From: Bacillus sp. V2I10
GTDB taxonomy: Bacteria > Bacillota > Bacilli > Bacillales > Bacillaceae
Direction: 5' to 3'
NCBI RefSeq assembly: GCF_030817055.1
Contig: NZ_JAUSYV010000001.1
Location: forward strand, 1,512,001-1,576,000
Length of the DNA stretch: 64,000 bases
In this document: positions 26,073 through 33,338 of the stretch, piece by piece
Layout: every line of letters begins with the position of its first letter
Numbering within the stretch: the first letter of the stretch is position 1
The notes under the pieces: model-generated
Database searches by the model: none
What the model was told of the DNA's origin: nothing
The model's input: the letters and a program-made list of their open reading frames with translations, nothing else
Translations under genes and position numbers: made by a program

Positions 26073-26717
26073 ATGCGATTGCGGAATAAGCCATGGGCCA
26101 ATGATTTCATTGCCGGGCATTCAAATATTGTGATTCAGAATCCTAAAGAGTATAAAGGAAAATGGAATGAACTTTTTGGGAATGATAACCCGATCCATAT
26201 TGAGGTAGGGACAGGAAAAGGGCAATTTGTTGTTGGAATGTCTAGCGCTAACCCAAACATTAATTATATTGGGATTGAATTGTCTGAAAGTGTCATTGTT
26301 GGTGCTCTTCAAAGAGCAGCTCAGGCAGAACGAACAAACATTCTGCTCCTCAATGAGAATGCAGAGGATCTGACTGACATTTTTGCCAAGGGCGAAATTG
26401 AGAGAGTTTATTTGAATTTCTCTGATCCATGGCCGAAGACGAGACACGAAAAACGGAGATTAACCTTTAAGACATTTCTTAAGAGATATGAAGATATCTT
26501 GGTTGATGAAGGTGAAATTCATTTTAAAACAGATAATCAGGGATTGTTCGAGTATTCACTTCAAAGCTTCTCAGCCTATGGACTGCTCTTAACATATGTA
26601 AGCTTAGATTTGCACAATAGTGAGTATGAAGGCAACATCATGACGGAATATGAAGAAAAATTTTCACAAAAAGGGCAAAGAATTTATCGCTCTGAAGTGA
26701 AATATATAAAAAAGTAA
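26073..26717 (+). CDS. trmB: tRNA (guanine-N7-)-methyltransferase
   Basis: The 214-residue SAM-dependent enzyme makes m7G46 in the tRNA variable loop. Motifs are HIEVGTGKGQFVVGM (SAM loop), NYIGIELSESVIVGALQRA and the family signature NFSDPWPKTRHEKRRL, followed by HFKTDNQGLFEYSL. ATG 26073 with GAGGTGTGC upstream matches B. subtilis TrmB length (213); the frame upstream to 25998 is unsupported. A terminator follows immediately. It corresponds to ytmQ. Confidence 0.95.
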   Translation: MRLRNKPWANDFIAGHSNIVIQNPKEYKGKWNELFGNDNPIHIEVGTGKGQFVVGMSSANPNINYIGIELSESVIVGALQRAAQAERTNILLLNENAEDLTDIFAKGEIERVYLNFSDPWPKTRHEKRRLTFKTFLKRYEDILVDEGEIHFKTDNQGLFEYSLQSFSAYGLLLTYVSLDLHNSEYEGNIMTEYEEKFSQKGQRIYRSEVKYIKK

Positions 26718-26747
26718 CCCATGTCCACGGACGCGGGTTTTTTTGTT
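26715..26747 (+). terminator. Rho-independent terminator after trmB
   Basis: AACCCATGTCC pairs with GGACGCGGGTT with two mismatched positions and is followed by seven T residues; it starts at the stop codon. Confidence 0.75.
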
Positions 26748-26770
26748 ATGATGGAAACGGAGGGGATAAT

Positions 26771-27619
26771 ATGGAAACTTTAAAAATAGGTCAAACAACG
26801 TTAACATGGCTTGACGGCGGGGTAACTTATCTTGATGGAGGCGCAATGTTTGGGGTCGTTCCCAAACCGCTCTGGTCAAAAAAATATCCTGTTAATGAAC
26901 TCAATCAGATTGAGCTTCGCACAGATCCAATCCTTGTTCAAAAAGAGGGCATCCATTTGCTGATTGACAGCGGTATTGGCTCAGGAAGACTTACCGATAA
27001 GCAAAAGCGAAATTTTGGTGTGACAGCCGAATCAAATGTAATCGCTTCATTAAATGAATTGGGTCTGAAAGCTGAAGATATTGATTATGTCCTGATGACG
27101 CATTTGCATTTCGATCATGTTTCCGGTCTGACAAAGCTTGAAAATGATGAACTTGTATCTGTATTTCCACATGCAAAAATCATTACTTCTTCTATTGAAT
27201 GGAGTGAAATGAGAGAACCTAATATTCGTTCAGCTAATACATACTGGAAAGAAAATTGGCTGGCAATCGAAAAACAAGTCGTTCCTTTTGAAGGAAAAAC
27301 AGAACCAGTGCCAGGCATTGAAATGATTCACACTGGCGGCCATAGTGACGGTCACAGCATTGTTAAAATAGAAGACAATGGAGAAATGATTCTTCATATG
27401 GCAGACCTCATGCCGACGCATGCCCACAGCAATCCTTTATGGGTGCTTGCATACGATGATTATCCAATGAATTCAATACAGCAGAAGCAAAAATGGCTCG
27501 GGTTTGCGAGCGAAAAACAGACTTGGCTGTCTTTTTATCATGATTCCTTTTACCGGGCAATCAAATTCAATGAAAAAAAAGAAATCATCGATAAAGTGGA
27601 AAGAAATCGACCAGAATAA
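26771..27619 (+). CDS. ytnP: Metallo-beta-lactamase-fold lactonase (YtnP-like)
   Basis: The 282-residue protein of the MBL superfamily has the metal motif MTHLHFDHVSGL (HxHxDH, about residues 109-120), a later His in TGGHSDGHS and the Asp of HMADLMPTHAH. The IDSGIG strand precedes the motif as in AHL lactonases. B. subtilis YtnP was reported as a lactonase that interferes with streptomycete development and quorum signals. ATG 26771 has CGGAGGGG upstream. A convergent terminator and ytzB follow. Confidence 0.88.
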   Translation: METLKIGQTTLTWLDGGVTYLDGGAMFGVVPKPLWSKKYPVNELNQIELRTDPILVQKEGIHLLIDSGIGSGRLTDKQKRNFGVTAESNVIASLNELGLKAEDIDYVLMTHLHFDHVSGLTKLENDELVSVFPHAKIITSSIEWSEMREPNIRSANTYWKENWLAIEKQVVPFEGKTEPVPGIEMIHTGGHSDGHSIVKIEDNGEMILHMADLMPTHAHSNPLWVLAYDDYPMNSIQQKQKWLGFASEKQTWLSFYHDSFYRAIKFNEKKEIIDKVERNRPE

Positions 27620-27653
27620 AAAAATGGCATGGAGAGCAGTGTCTCCATGCCAT
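27616..27653 (-). terminator. Rho-independent terminator of ytzB
   Basis: ATGGCATGGAGA (27624-27635) and TCTCCATGCCAT (27642-27653) form a perfect 12-bp stem; read on the minus strand it is followed by seven T residues. It overlaps the end of ytnP. Confidence 0.9.
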
Positions 27654-27687
27654 TGTGCATGTTCAACCTTGTTTTTTATGTTATGGA

Positions 27688-27999
27688 TTATGCAATTTGT
27701 TCTACGTGAAGGATATTCCCGCTTTTTGCATCCACAAAAGCTTCATATTGTTCGAGCTCTGAGTCAGCCGTTCTGGTAATGCCCGCTTTGTAAATACTGT
27801 ATGTCTCTCCAGAATCGGTATAGGACTCGCGGACTGTATAGATCCATGATCCATTGATCGGACCTTTTTCCTTAAATGCATTTTTCACAACAGTTAGAGC
27901 TTTTTCAGAAGTAATATATGCCGGCTTTAATTGATCCTTAAATATGTATGCAGCAGCCAGGCCAATTCCAATACCAATGAATGCTTTTCTGCAATTCAT
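27688..27999 (-). CDS. ytzB: PepSY-domain small membrane-anchored protein (YtzB-like)
   Basis: The 103-residue protein has one N-terminal hydrophobic helix (KAFIGIGIGLAAAYIF, about residues 5-20) followed by a PepSY-type domain: SEKALTVVKNAFKEKGPINGSWIYTVRESY and YEAFVDAKSGNILHVEQ. PepSY modules are thought to inhibit or bind peptidases outside the membrane. ATG 27999 has GGAGGAGATCGTT upstream; the longer frame to 28023 covers that ribosome site. It has its own terminator and corresponds to B. subtilis ytzB. Confidence 0.87.
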   Translation of the reverse strand: MNCRKAFIGIGIGLAAAYIFKDQLKPAYITSEKALTVVKNAFKEKGPINGSWIYTVRESYTDSGETYSIYKAGITRTADSELEQYEAFVDAKSGNILHVEQIA

Positions 28000-28154
28000 A
28001 ACGATCTCCTCCATCCTTAACACATTGATTTAAGTATACAGAAGATTCCTTTTCTTGTTAAGTGTGGTTATGTCTTTTTAAGAAGCAGAATTTGTTTGGA
28101 AAGCCTGCCATGTATACCGGAACTTTTCTTGCTGGGCTATCAGAATGGTTTGGT

Positions 28155-28279
28155 TAATAAAATGGAAAACAGGTGAATAAAATCTTTATTTACGCTGATA
28201 AAATTCAAATGCAGGAGTTTTATTTCTCATTTTGGCTGATAAATCCTGAAAGTTGGTTGATATGTCCTTATCTGCCTGG
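28155..28279. repeat. 21-bp tandem repeat array 2
   Basis: Repeat units with AATAAAAT, GATAAAAT, GATAAATCC and GATATGTCC start at about 28155, 28176, 28197, 28238 and 28259. Most steps are 21 bases (one double step is 41). Units share TTTACGCT and TTGGCT ends with array 1. The array lies upstream of ytoP. Confidence 0.65.
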
Positions 28280-28372
28280 CGGGTCTGAACAGCCGGTTTG
28301 CTTTTATTTAGTAGCACGAAAGGATAACTTTCTGTAAAATAAAAGAATACATACGTAAAGGGGATATGATGG

Positions 28373-29446
28373 ATGAACCAAGAGACGTTAGAGCTTTTTA
28401 AGACATTAACGGAGCTTCCGGGTGCACCGGGGAACGAGCATGCCGTGCGTAAATTCATGCGATCCGAGCTCAGCAAGTACTCAGATGAGATTGTTCAAGA
28501 TCGGTTAGGCAGTATTTTTGGGGTGAAGCACGGTCAATCAGAAGGTCCCAAGATTATGGTTGCAGGGCACATGGATGAAGTAGGGTTCATGGTAACGGGT
28601 GTAACGAAAAACGGAATGATAAGGTTCCAGACGCTTGGAGGCTGGTGGAGCCAGGTGCTTCTTGCACAGCGCGTTGAGATCATAACAGATCAAGGGGCGA
28701 TTCCCGGGGTAATCGGATCGATTCCACCTCATTTATTAAGTGAAGATCAGCGGAACAAACCGATGCAGATTAAAAATATGCTTGTTGATATTGGTGCGGA
28801 TTCAGATGAAGATGCAGCAGAACTGGGCATCAAGCCAGGACAGCAAATTCTTCCTGTTTGTCCATTTACTCCAATGGCCAATCCTAAAAAGATTATGGCT
28901 AAGGCATGGGATAACCGTTATGGATGCGGATTGTCGATTGAATTGTTAAAAGAGCTGAAAAACGAAACCCTTCCAAGTACTCTTTATTCTGGTGCAACCG
29001 TACAGGAAGAGGTAGGGCTTAGAGGAGCACAAACCGCTGCTAATATGATTCAGCCTGATTTGTTCTTTGCTCTTGATGCGAGTCCTGCCAATGATATGAG
29101 CGGAGCGAAGCATGAATTCGGCCAGCTGGGCAAAGGCGCCCTTCTCCGTATTTTAGACCGTACTATGGTGACACATAGAGGAATGAGGGAATTTGTTTTA
29201 GACACGGCAGAATCAAACAATATTCCTTATCAGTATTTCGTGTCACAAGGCGGAACAGATGCAGGTCGTGTTCATACTTCAAATGATGGTGTTCCTTCTG
29301 CAGTTATTGGCATCTGCTCGCGTTATATTCATACAGCAGCTTCTATTGTCCATATTGACGACTATGCTGCTGCAAAAGAATTAATTGTCTCCCTTGTAAA
29401 AGCTTGTGATCAAACGACATTGGATACAATAAAGCAGAAATCATAA
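28373..29446 (+). CDS. ytoP: M42 family glutamyl/endo-type aminopeptidase (YtoP-like)
   Basis: The 357-residue metalloaminopeptidase has the same length as B. subtilis YtoP. Visible metal and catalytic motifs are VAGHMDEVGFMV (His-Asp), KAWDNRYGCG (bridging Asp), GATVQEEVGLRGA (Glu-Glu general base), FALDASPAND and the closing SRYIHTAASIVHIDD (His). It forms large tetrahedral assemblies in relatives and trims N-terminal residues from peptides. The ATG at 28373 follows AAAGGGG; two other ATGs just upstream are out of frame. A terminator follows. Confidence 0.93.
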   Translation: MNQETLELFKTLTELPGAPGNEHAVRKFMRSELSKYSDEIVQDRLGSIFGVKHGQSEGPKIMVAGHMDEVGFMVTGVTKNGMIRFQTLGGWWSQVLLAQRVEIITDQGAIPGVIGSIPPHLLSEDQRNKPMQIKNMLVDIGADSDEDAAELGIKPGQQILPVCPFTPMANPKKIMAKAWDNRYGCGLSIELLKELKNETLPSTLYSGATVQEEVGLRGAQTAANMIQPDLFFALDASPANDMSGAKHEFGQLGKGALLRILDRTMVTHRGMREFVLDTAESNNIPYQYFVSQGGTDAGRVHTSNDGVPSAVIGICSRYIHTAASIVHIDDYAAAKELIVSLVKACDQTTLDTIKQKS

Positions 29447-29454
29447 AGGGAAGA

Positions 29455-29486
29455 AGCGGAAATCACTGATGTGGTTTCCGTTTTTA
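29455..29486 (+). terminator. Rho-independent terminator after ytoP
   Basis: CGGAAATCAC (29457-29466) and GTGGTTTCCG (29471-29480) pair around TGAT and run into TTTTT. Confidence 0.9.
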
Positions 29487-29530
29487 AGAGATAAGAAAGT
29501 ATAAAATTTTGCGCATTGATTACAAGCGGA

Positions 29531-29620
29531 ATCGCCCTCTCCGGCCAGAACAAAATCTCACAAAAAAGTCAGCCGGATTCTTATCTGTCATGCCTAAGCT
29601 AAACGTGCGCCTGCGCTTTT
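29531..29620 (+). repeat. Interspersed structured intergenic repeat, copy C (degenerate)
   Basis: CGGCCAGAACAAA, AAAAAGTC, ATTCTTATCTGTC and AAGCTAAAC align with the reverse complement of copy A and with copy D in the same order. The internal hairpin is damaged, with AGCCGG left of its second arm. It lies between ytoP's terminator and the DUF84 gene and ends CGCCTGCGCTTTTC. Confidence 0.55.
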
Positions 29621-29645
29621 CTTTATATAAAGGAGAAAGAAATAG

Positions 29646-30173
29646 ATGAAAATAGCGATTGGAACCTTAAATCCGGCCAAAGTTAATGCGGTAAAGGCAT
29701 CTCTATCTGATTTTGAGCAATTTACATTCAAAAGTGTGAAAGTTCCATCTGGAGTATCTGACCAGCCGTTTTCAGATGAGGAAACCATACAAGGCGCCAT
29801 TAACCGGGCAGAAAATGCCAGGAAAATGGAGCAGGCTGATCTTGGCATAGGTCTTGAAGGAGGCATCATTGAGACAAATCAAGGTTTTTATTTATGCAAT
29901 TGGGGAGCCATTTCAGGAGGCGATATCAGACCAATTATTGCAGGCGGCGCCAGAATCCTTCTGCCGGATGAAGTTGGTAAGAAGGTGAAGTCGGGCGTTG
30001 AGCTTGGAATCGTCATGGATCAATATGCGAATCAATATAATGTCAGTCAGAATGAAGGGGCAATCGGGATATTTACAAATGGCATGGTGAATCGGAAAGA
30101 AATGTTTACTCACATTTCTAAGCTGTTATTTGGTCAATATTTTTACATGCATAACAAGAGCAGCGGCAGATAG
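29646..30173 (+). CDS. DUF84 family inosine/xanthosine triphosphatase
   Basis: The 175-residue protein has the DUF84 (YjjX-type) start MKIAIGTLNPAKVNAVK, the central SGVSDQPFSDEETIQGAINRAENA, GIGLEGGIIE (acidic metal-site loop) and GAIGIFTNGMVNRKEMF near the end. Relatives hydrolyse ITP and XTP to keep non-canonical purines out of nucleic acids. AAAGGAGAAAGAAATAG lies before the ATG. Its 3' end is five bases from the end of the convergent ytoQ, and the two stops are bridged by a GC-rich hairpin (AGAGCAGCGGC/GCCGCTACTCT). Confidence 0.88.
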   Translation: MKIAIGTLNPAKVNAVKASLSDFEQFTFKSVKVPSGVSDQPFSDEETIQGAINRAENARKMEQADLGIGLEGGIIETNQGFYLCNWGAISGGDIRPIIAGGARILLPDEVGKKVKSGVELGIVMDQYANQYNVSQNEGAIGIFTNGMVNRKEMFTHISKLLFGQYFYMHNKSSGR

Positions 30174-30178
30174 GGCCG

Positions 30179-30619
30179 CTACTCTTGTTCAAAAAGATAG
30201 GATAACACTGCTATGGCCTGATCAATAGATTCTACCGTGACATCAGCTTTGGAAGAAAGTTCTTTAAGCGGGTGGTGCAGGTTCTCCGGTCTTATGATAA
30301 TTAACGGTTTTTTGCTGGATAATGCACTGCTTGCATCCATTGCAGTATTCCACTGTTTATATTTTTCTCCAAATAAAGCCATTACAATATCCGCTTTATC
30401 CATCAAAACTTTTGTTCTGAAATTATTAATTCTGGATGCAGCTTCGTCTTTTATAATGGCATTTGGCTGCGAACCTAATATTTCTTCTCCAATAAAATCA
30501 GACCGATCATGGTTTTCCATTGGTCCTGTAAAAGTTACCGGGAGATTCCGGGCCTTCTCTTTTACTTCGTTTCTCCAATTACTATGTATTTCTCCTGCCA
30601 AGTAAACATTTATATTCAC
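30179..30619 (-). CDS. ytoQ: YtoQ family protein (deoxyribosyltransferase-like fold)
   Basis: The 146-residue protein matches the YtoQ family: N-terminal VYLAGEIHSNWRNEVKEKA, the central VLMDKADIVMALFGEKYKQWNTAMDASSALSSKKPLIIIRP and acidic C-terminus. The fold resembles nucleoside 2-deoxyribosyltransferases and the family may act on nucleotides; the reaction has not been shown to my knowledge. It begins with GTG 30619 (GAGGTG upstream). It converges on the DUF84 nucleotide-cleaning gene. Confidence 0.85.
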   Translation of the reverse strand: MNINVYLAGEIHSNWRNEVKEKARNLPVTFTGPMENHDRSDFIGEEILGSQPNAIIKDEAASRINNFRTKVLMDKADIVMALFGEKYKQWNTAMDASSALSSKKPLIIIRPENLHHPLKELSSKADVTVESIDQAIAVLSYLFEQE

Positions 30620-30756
30620 TTAAAAGTTCACCTCTTTTTTATAAATTTATTACCCTGTTTTTCTTATCATAAAACAAAGCTCTCTTGTCAAGTCTAAAAT
30701 GAAAGGGTTATTATAGAAAAGGGTCCTATTTTCCTATTGATTAAGGAGGGTTTTTC

Positions 30757-31257
30757 TTGAAGAAAATTCTAGCAGGCATGATCTTTGCTTCTCTTTTTTC
30801 CTTATTAGCCTGTTCAATAAATGAAGAAGAAATGCAAACTGCAACGATAGATCAGACAAAAAAGACTTTTACAAGCAAGCCGGCTGCTGCCAATGAAGAG
30901 AGCGGTTCTTTTAAATATCATTTGCCCGAAGGCTATAAAGTCGAATCTGCAAAAAATAATAACTTGATTTTCAAACGGGATGATGAGCAATTTATATTAT
31001 TTGTAAATGATAAAGAAAAAGAGGACAGTGCCGTTTTTTATGATTCCCTGCTTGAGCAATATAAAGATCCAATAGTAGAAGAAACCTTTAAGGATAAAGA
31101 CCGGTTCGGATACGTTCTTGTGGATAAACTTGAAGAGGATGAGTATGAGGTTTCGGCGGGAATCGGGGGAGTTAAAATGACAACGCAAACAGACGGCCGC
31201 AGTGTTGCAGATACAGCTGAACAAATGATGGAAATTGTGTCTTCTGTCAACTATTAA
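30757..31257 (+). CDS. Hypothetical lipoprotein
   Basis: The 166-residue product has a type II signal peptide: KK, a hydrophobic stretch IFASLFSLLAC with the lipobox L-L-A-C at residue 19 as the lipidated cysteine. After a linker comes one domain (YHLPEGYKVESAKNNNLIFKRDDEQFILFVNDKEK...) that alternates hydrophobic and acidic residues and ends with AEQMMEIVSSV. No family is recognised with certainty. It starts at TTG 30757 with AAGGAGG upstream and has its own terminator. Confidence 0.82.
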   Translation: MKKILAGMIFASLFSLLACSINEEEMQTATIDQTKKTFTSKPAAANEESGSFKYHLPEGYKVESAKNNNLIFKRDDEQFILFVNDKEKEDSAVFYDSLLEQYKDPIVEETFKDKDRFGYVLVDKLEEDEYEVSAGIGGVKMTTQTDGRSVADTAEQMMEIVSSVNY

Positions 31258-31261
31258 TAAT

Positions 31262-31299
31262 AGAAATCCCCCTTTGCTCTGCAAAGGGGATTTTTCTTT
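31262..31299 (+). terminator. Rho-independent terminator after the lipoprotein gene
   Basis: AAATCCCC(C)TTTGC and GCAAAGGGGATTT form a long stem with a TCT loop followed by TTCTTT. Confidence 0.9.
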
Positions 31300-31315
31300 A
31301 CCGAAGGTTAAACTA

Positions 31316-31345
31316 TTGGTAACTCAAGGATACTTTTGGTATGAT
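31316..31345 (+). promoter_or_regulatory. Predicted sigma-A promoter of ytpPQR
   Basis: TTGGTA (31316-31321) and TATGAT (31340-31345) are separated by 18 bases, about 50 bases before the ytpP start. Confidence 0.55.
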
Positions 31346-31396
31346 GCGAATTGATGAATGCACAAATTGGAAATGATATTATTGGAGGTTTTAACA

Positions 31397-31714
31397 ATGG
31401 AAAAATTACAATCAATGGCTCATTATAACGAGGTAATTCAAAAAGAAAACGTGATTCTTATGTTTTCAGCTGACTGGTGTCCTGATTGCCGTTTTATTGA
31501 CCCGTTTCTGCCGGAAATGCAGGCTGAAAATAAAAACTTCACATTTTATTATGTAGACAGGGACGAATTTATCGATCTATGTGCTGAATTAAATGTATTC
31601 GGAATTCCTAGTTTTGTCGGATTCCACAACGGACAGGAAAGTGGCCGTTATGTGAACAAAGACCGTAAAACGAAAGAGCAGATTCAGGAATTTATAGACG
31701 GATTATCATCATAA
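31397..31714 (+). CDS. ytpP: Thioredoxin-like protein YtpP
   Basis: The 105-residue thioredoxin-fold protein carries the active-site motif W27-C28-P29-D30-C31 in FSADWCPDCRFIDPFLPEM and the cis-proline in FGIPSFVGF. It probably reduces disulfides in the cytoplasm; the partner is unknown. The ATG at 31397 has TTGGAGGTTTTAACA upstream, and the longer open frame from 31358 contains that ribosome site. It heads the ytpP-ytpQ-ytpR operon, as in B. subtilis. Confidence 0.93.
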   Translation: MEKLQSMAHYNEVIQKENVILMFSADWCPDCRFIDPFLPEMQAENKNFTFYYVDRDEFIDLCAELNVFGIPSFVGFHNGQESGRYVNKDRKTKEQIQEFIDGLSS

Positions 31715-31748
31715 AACAGGTACAAACCGGTAGGGAGCGGAATGAATC

Positions 31749-32570
31749 ATGAAAATGACTTCAAGGAAAATGGCGGAGACAATCAAGGAGCGCTTGAAAC
31801 ATAAAGACTGGACGAGCCATTTTGATAGAGAAAAGGATCAATTGCGTGTTGAAGATGATGCTACTAAAAAAGGCATCACTATATCTCTGCCTGGCATTAT
31901 TGCAAAATGGGAAGAGAAAAAAGATGCGGCTGTTGATGAATTGGTTTATTACATCGAGGAAGCTTTGACAGTTATGAATGAGGAACAGGAACTGACAGGC
32001 AAAGAAAAAGGGATTTTTCCGGTTATCAGATCAACATCTTTTCCAGTCGAATCATCTGATGGCGTTTTGCTGATACACGAAAAACATACTGCTGAAACGA
32101 GAATCTATTATGCGCTTGATCTTGGGAATTCCTATCGTTTGATCGATGTGAAAATGATGGAAAGAGAGAACTGGACGTTCAGCAAAATTAAAGAAATGGC
32201 AAGGTTCAATCTCAGGTCCCTGCAAACAAGTGTAAAAGAAGATCATGTTGCAGAAAATGTTTTTTACTTTTTAAATGCCAATGATGGCTATGATGCAAGC
32301 CGTCTGCTTAATGACACCATCCTTGATTCTTTCCATGAAAAAATGCAGGGTGCGATGGCCATTGCAGTACCGCATCAGGATGTTCTGATTATCGCAGACA
32401 TCCGAAATGATACAGGTTACGATATTTTAGGCCAGATGGCCATGAGCTTTTTTGCAAGCGGCAGGGTTCCAATTACAGCTCTATCTTTTCTGTATGAAAA
32501 CAATGAGCTGGAACCTATATTTATTCTTGCAAAGAACCGGGCAAAAAAGGAAGAGGAAGGTAAACAATGA
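31749..32570 (+). CDS. ytpQ: DUF1444 family protein YtpQ
   Basis: The 273-residue soluble protein of the DUF1444 family begins MKMTSRKMAETIKERLKH, like B. subtilis YtpQ. It is acidic in the N-terminal third and ends with PITALSFLYENNELEPIFILAKNRAKKE. Function unknown. The ribosome site is GGGAGCGG. It lies 34 bases after ytpP, and its TGA overlaps the ATG of ytpR by four bases, implying translational coupling and a shared job. Confidence 0.9.
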   Translation: MKMTSRKMAETIKERLKHKDWTSHFDREKDQLRVEDDATKKGITISLPGIIAKWEEKKDAAVDELVYYIEEALTVMNEEQELTGKEKGIFPVIRSTSFPVESSDGVLLIHEKHTAETRIYYALDLGNSYRLIDVKMMERENWTFSKIKEMARFNLRSLQTSVKEDHVAENVFYFLNANDGYDASRLLNDTILDSFHEKMQGAMAIAVPHQDVLIIADIRNDTGYDILGQMAMSFFASGRVPITALSFLYENNELEPIFILAKNRAKKEEEGKQ

Positions 32571-33181
32571 TGCGCGTATTTTATAACAAAGAAGGTGTAG
32601 GCGATACACTGATGATTTCAGTGGCTGAATTGGCGCCAGAAGACAGAGCGTTTGTAAAAAAGGGGGATGCAGTGCGAATTTACAGCAGTGCCTCAGGCGA
32701 AACGGCCGGATTCAATCTTTTTAACGCATCTTCTTATCTTGAAATTAAGAGCAGCGGCGGGGTTGTTGAATTGACTGAGAATCTGCTCAGCAAATTGAAT
32801 GAAAGCCTTAATCAAAATGGATTTGAGGAACAGCTGCATGCTGATCTATCACCCAAATTTGTAGTTGGGTTCGTAGAAACAAAAGAAAAACATCCAAATG
32901 CCGATAAATTAAGCGTATGTCAAGTTAATACAGGCAGTGAAAAACTTCAAATCGTGTGCGGTGCACCTAATGTAGACAGCGGACAAAAGGTTGTCGTTGC
33001 TAAAGTCGGAGCAGTTATGCCAAGCGGCCTTGTGATAAAAGATGCTGAGCTCAGAGGTGTTGCATCAAGCGGCATGATCTGCTCTGCGAAGGAATTAAAT
33101 CTTCCCGATGCTCCTCAGGAAAAAGGGATTTTAGTTTTAGATGATCAGTATGAAATCGGCACAGATTTTTTTAAAAAATAA
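32567..33181 (+). CDS. ytpR: tRNA-binding (EMAP/PheT-N-like) domain protein YtpR
   Basis: The 204-residue protein has an N-terminal DUF4479-type part and a C-terminal tRNA_bind OB-fold (about residues 95-200): VVGFVETKEKHPNADKLSVCQVN, LQIVCGAPNVDSGQKVVVAKVGA and SSGMICSAKEL are the hallmark blocks shared with the PheT N-terminus and EMAP II. Binding of tRNA or another nucleic acid is likely; the role is unknown. Overlaps ytpQ by four bases. A terminator separates it from sftA. Confidence 0.93.
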   Translation: MMRVFYNKEGVGDTLMISVAELAPEDRAFVKKGDAVRIYSSASGETAGFNLFNASSYLEIKSSGGVVELTENLLSKLNESLNQNGFEEQLHADLSPKFVVGFVETKEKHPNADKLSVCQVNTGSEKLQIVCGAPNVDSGQKVVVAKVGAVMPSGLVIKDAELRGVASSGMICSAKELNLPDAPQEKGILVLDDQYEIGTDFFKK

Positions 33182-33229
33182 TGGACTCCCATAAACCTAT
33201 TGTCTAAATCGAACAATCTATTTAAAAGT

Positions 33230-33265
33230 TAAAAAGTCACTAGGAAATTTTCTAGTGGCTTTTTT
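33230..33265 (+). terminator. Rho-independent terminator after ytpR
   Basis: AAAGTCACTAG and CTAGTGGCTTT pair (one G-U pair) around an AT loop, followed by TTTT. Confidence 0.85.
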
Positions 33266-33338
33266 CATCTTTAAAAGATAGGATTAACTGTTACAATAGA
33301 ATAGTAATTAAGAAGAAACCTTTGAAAGAGTGGTTTTT

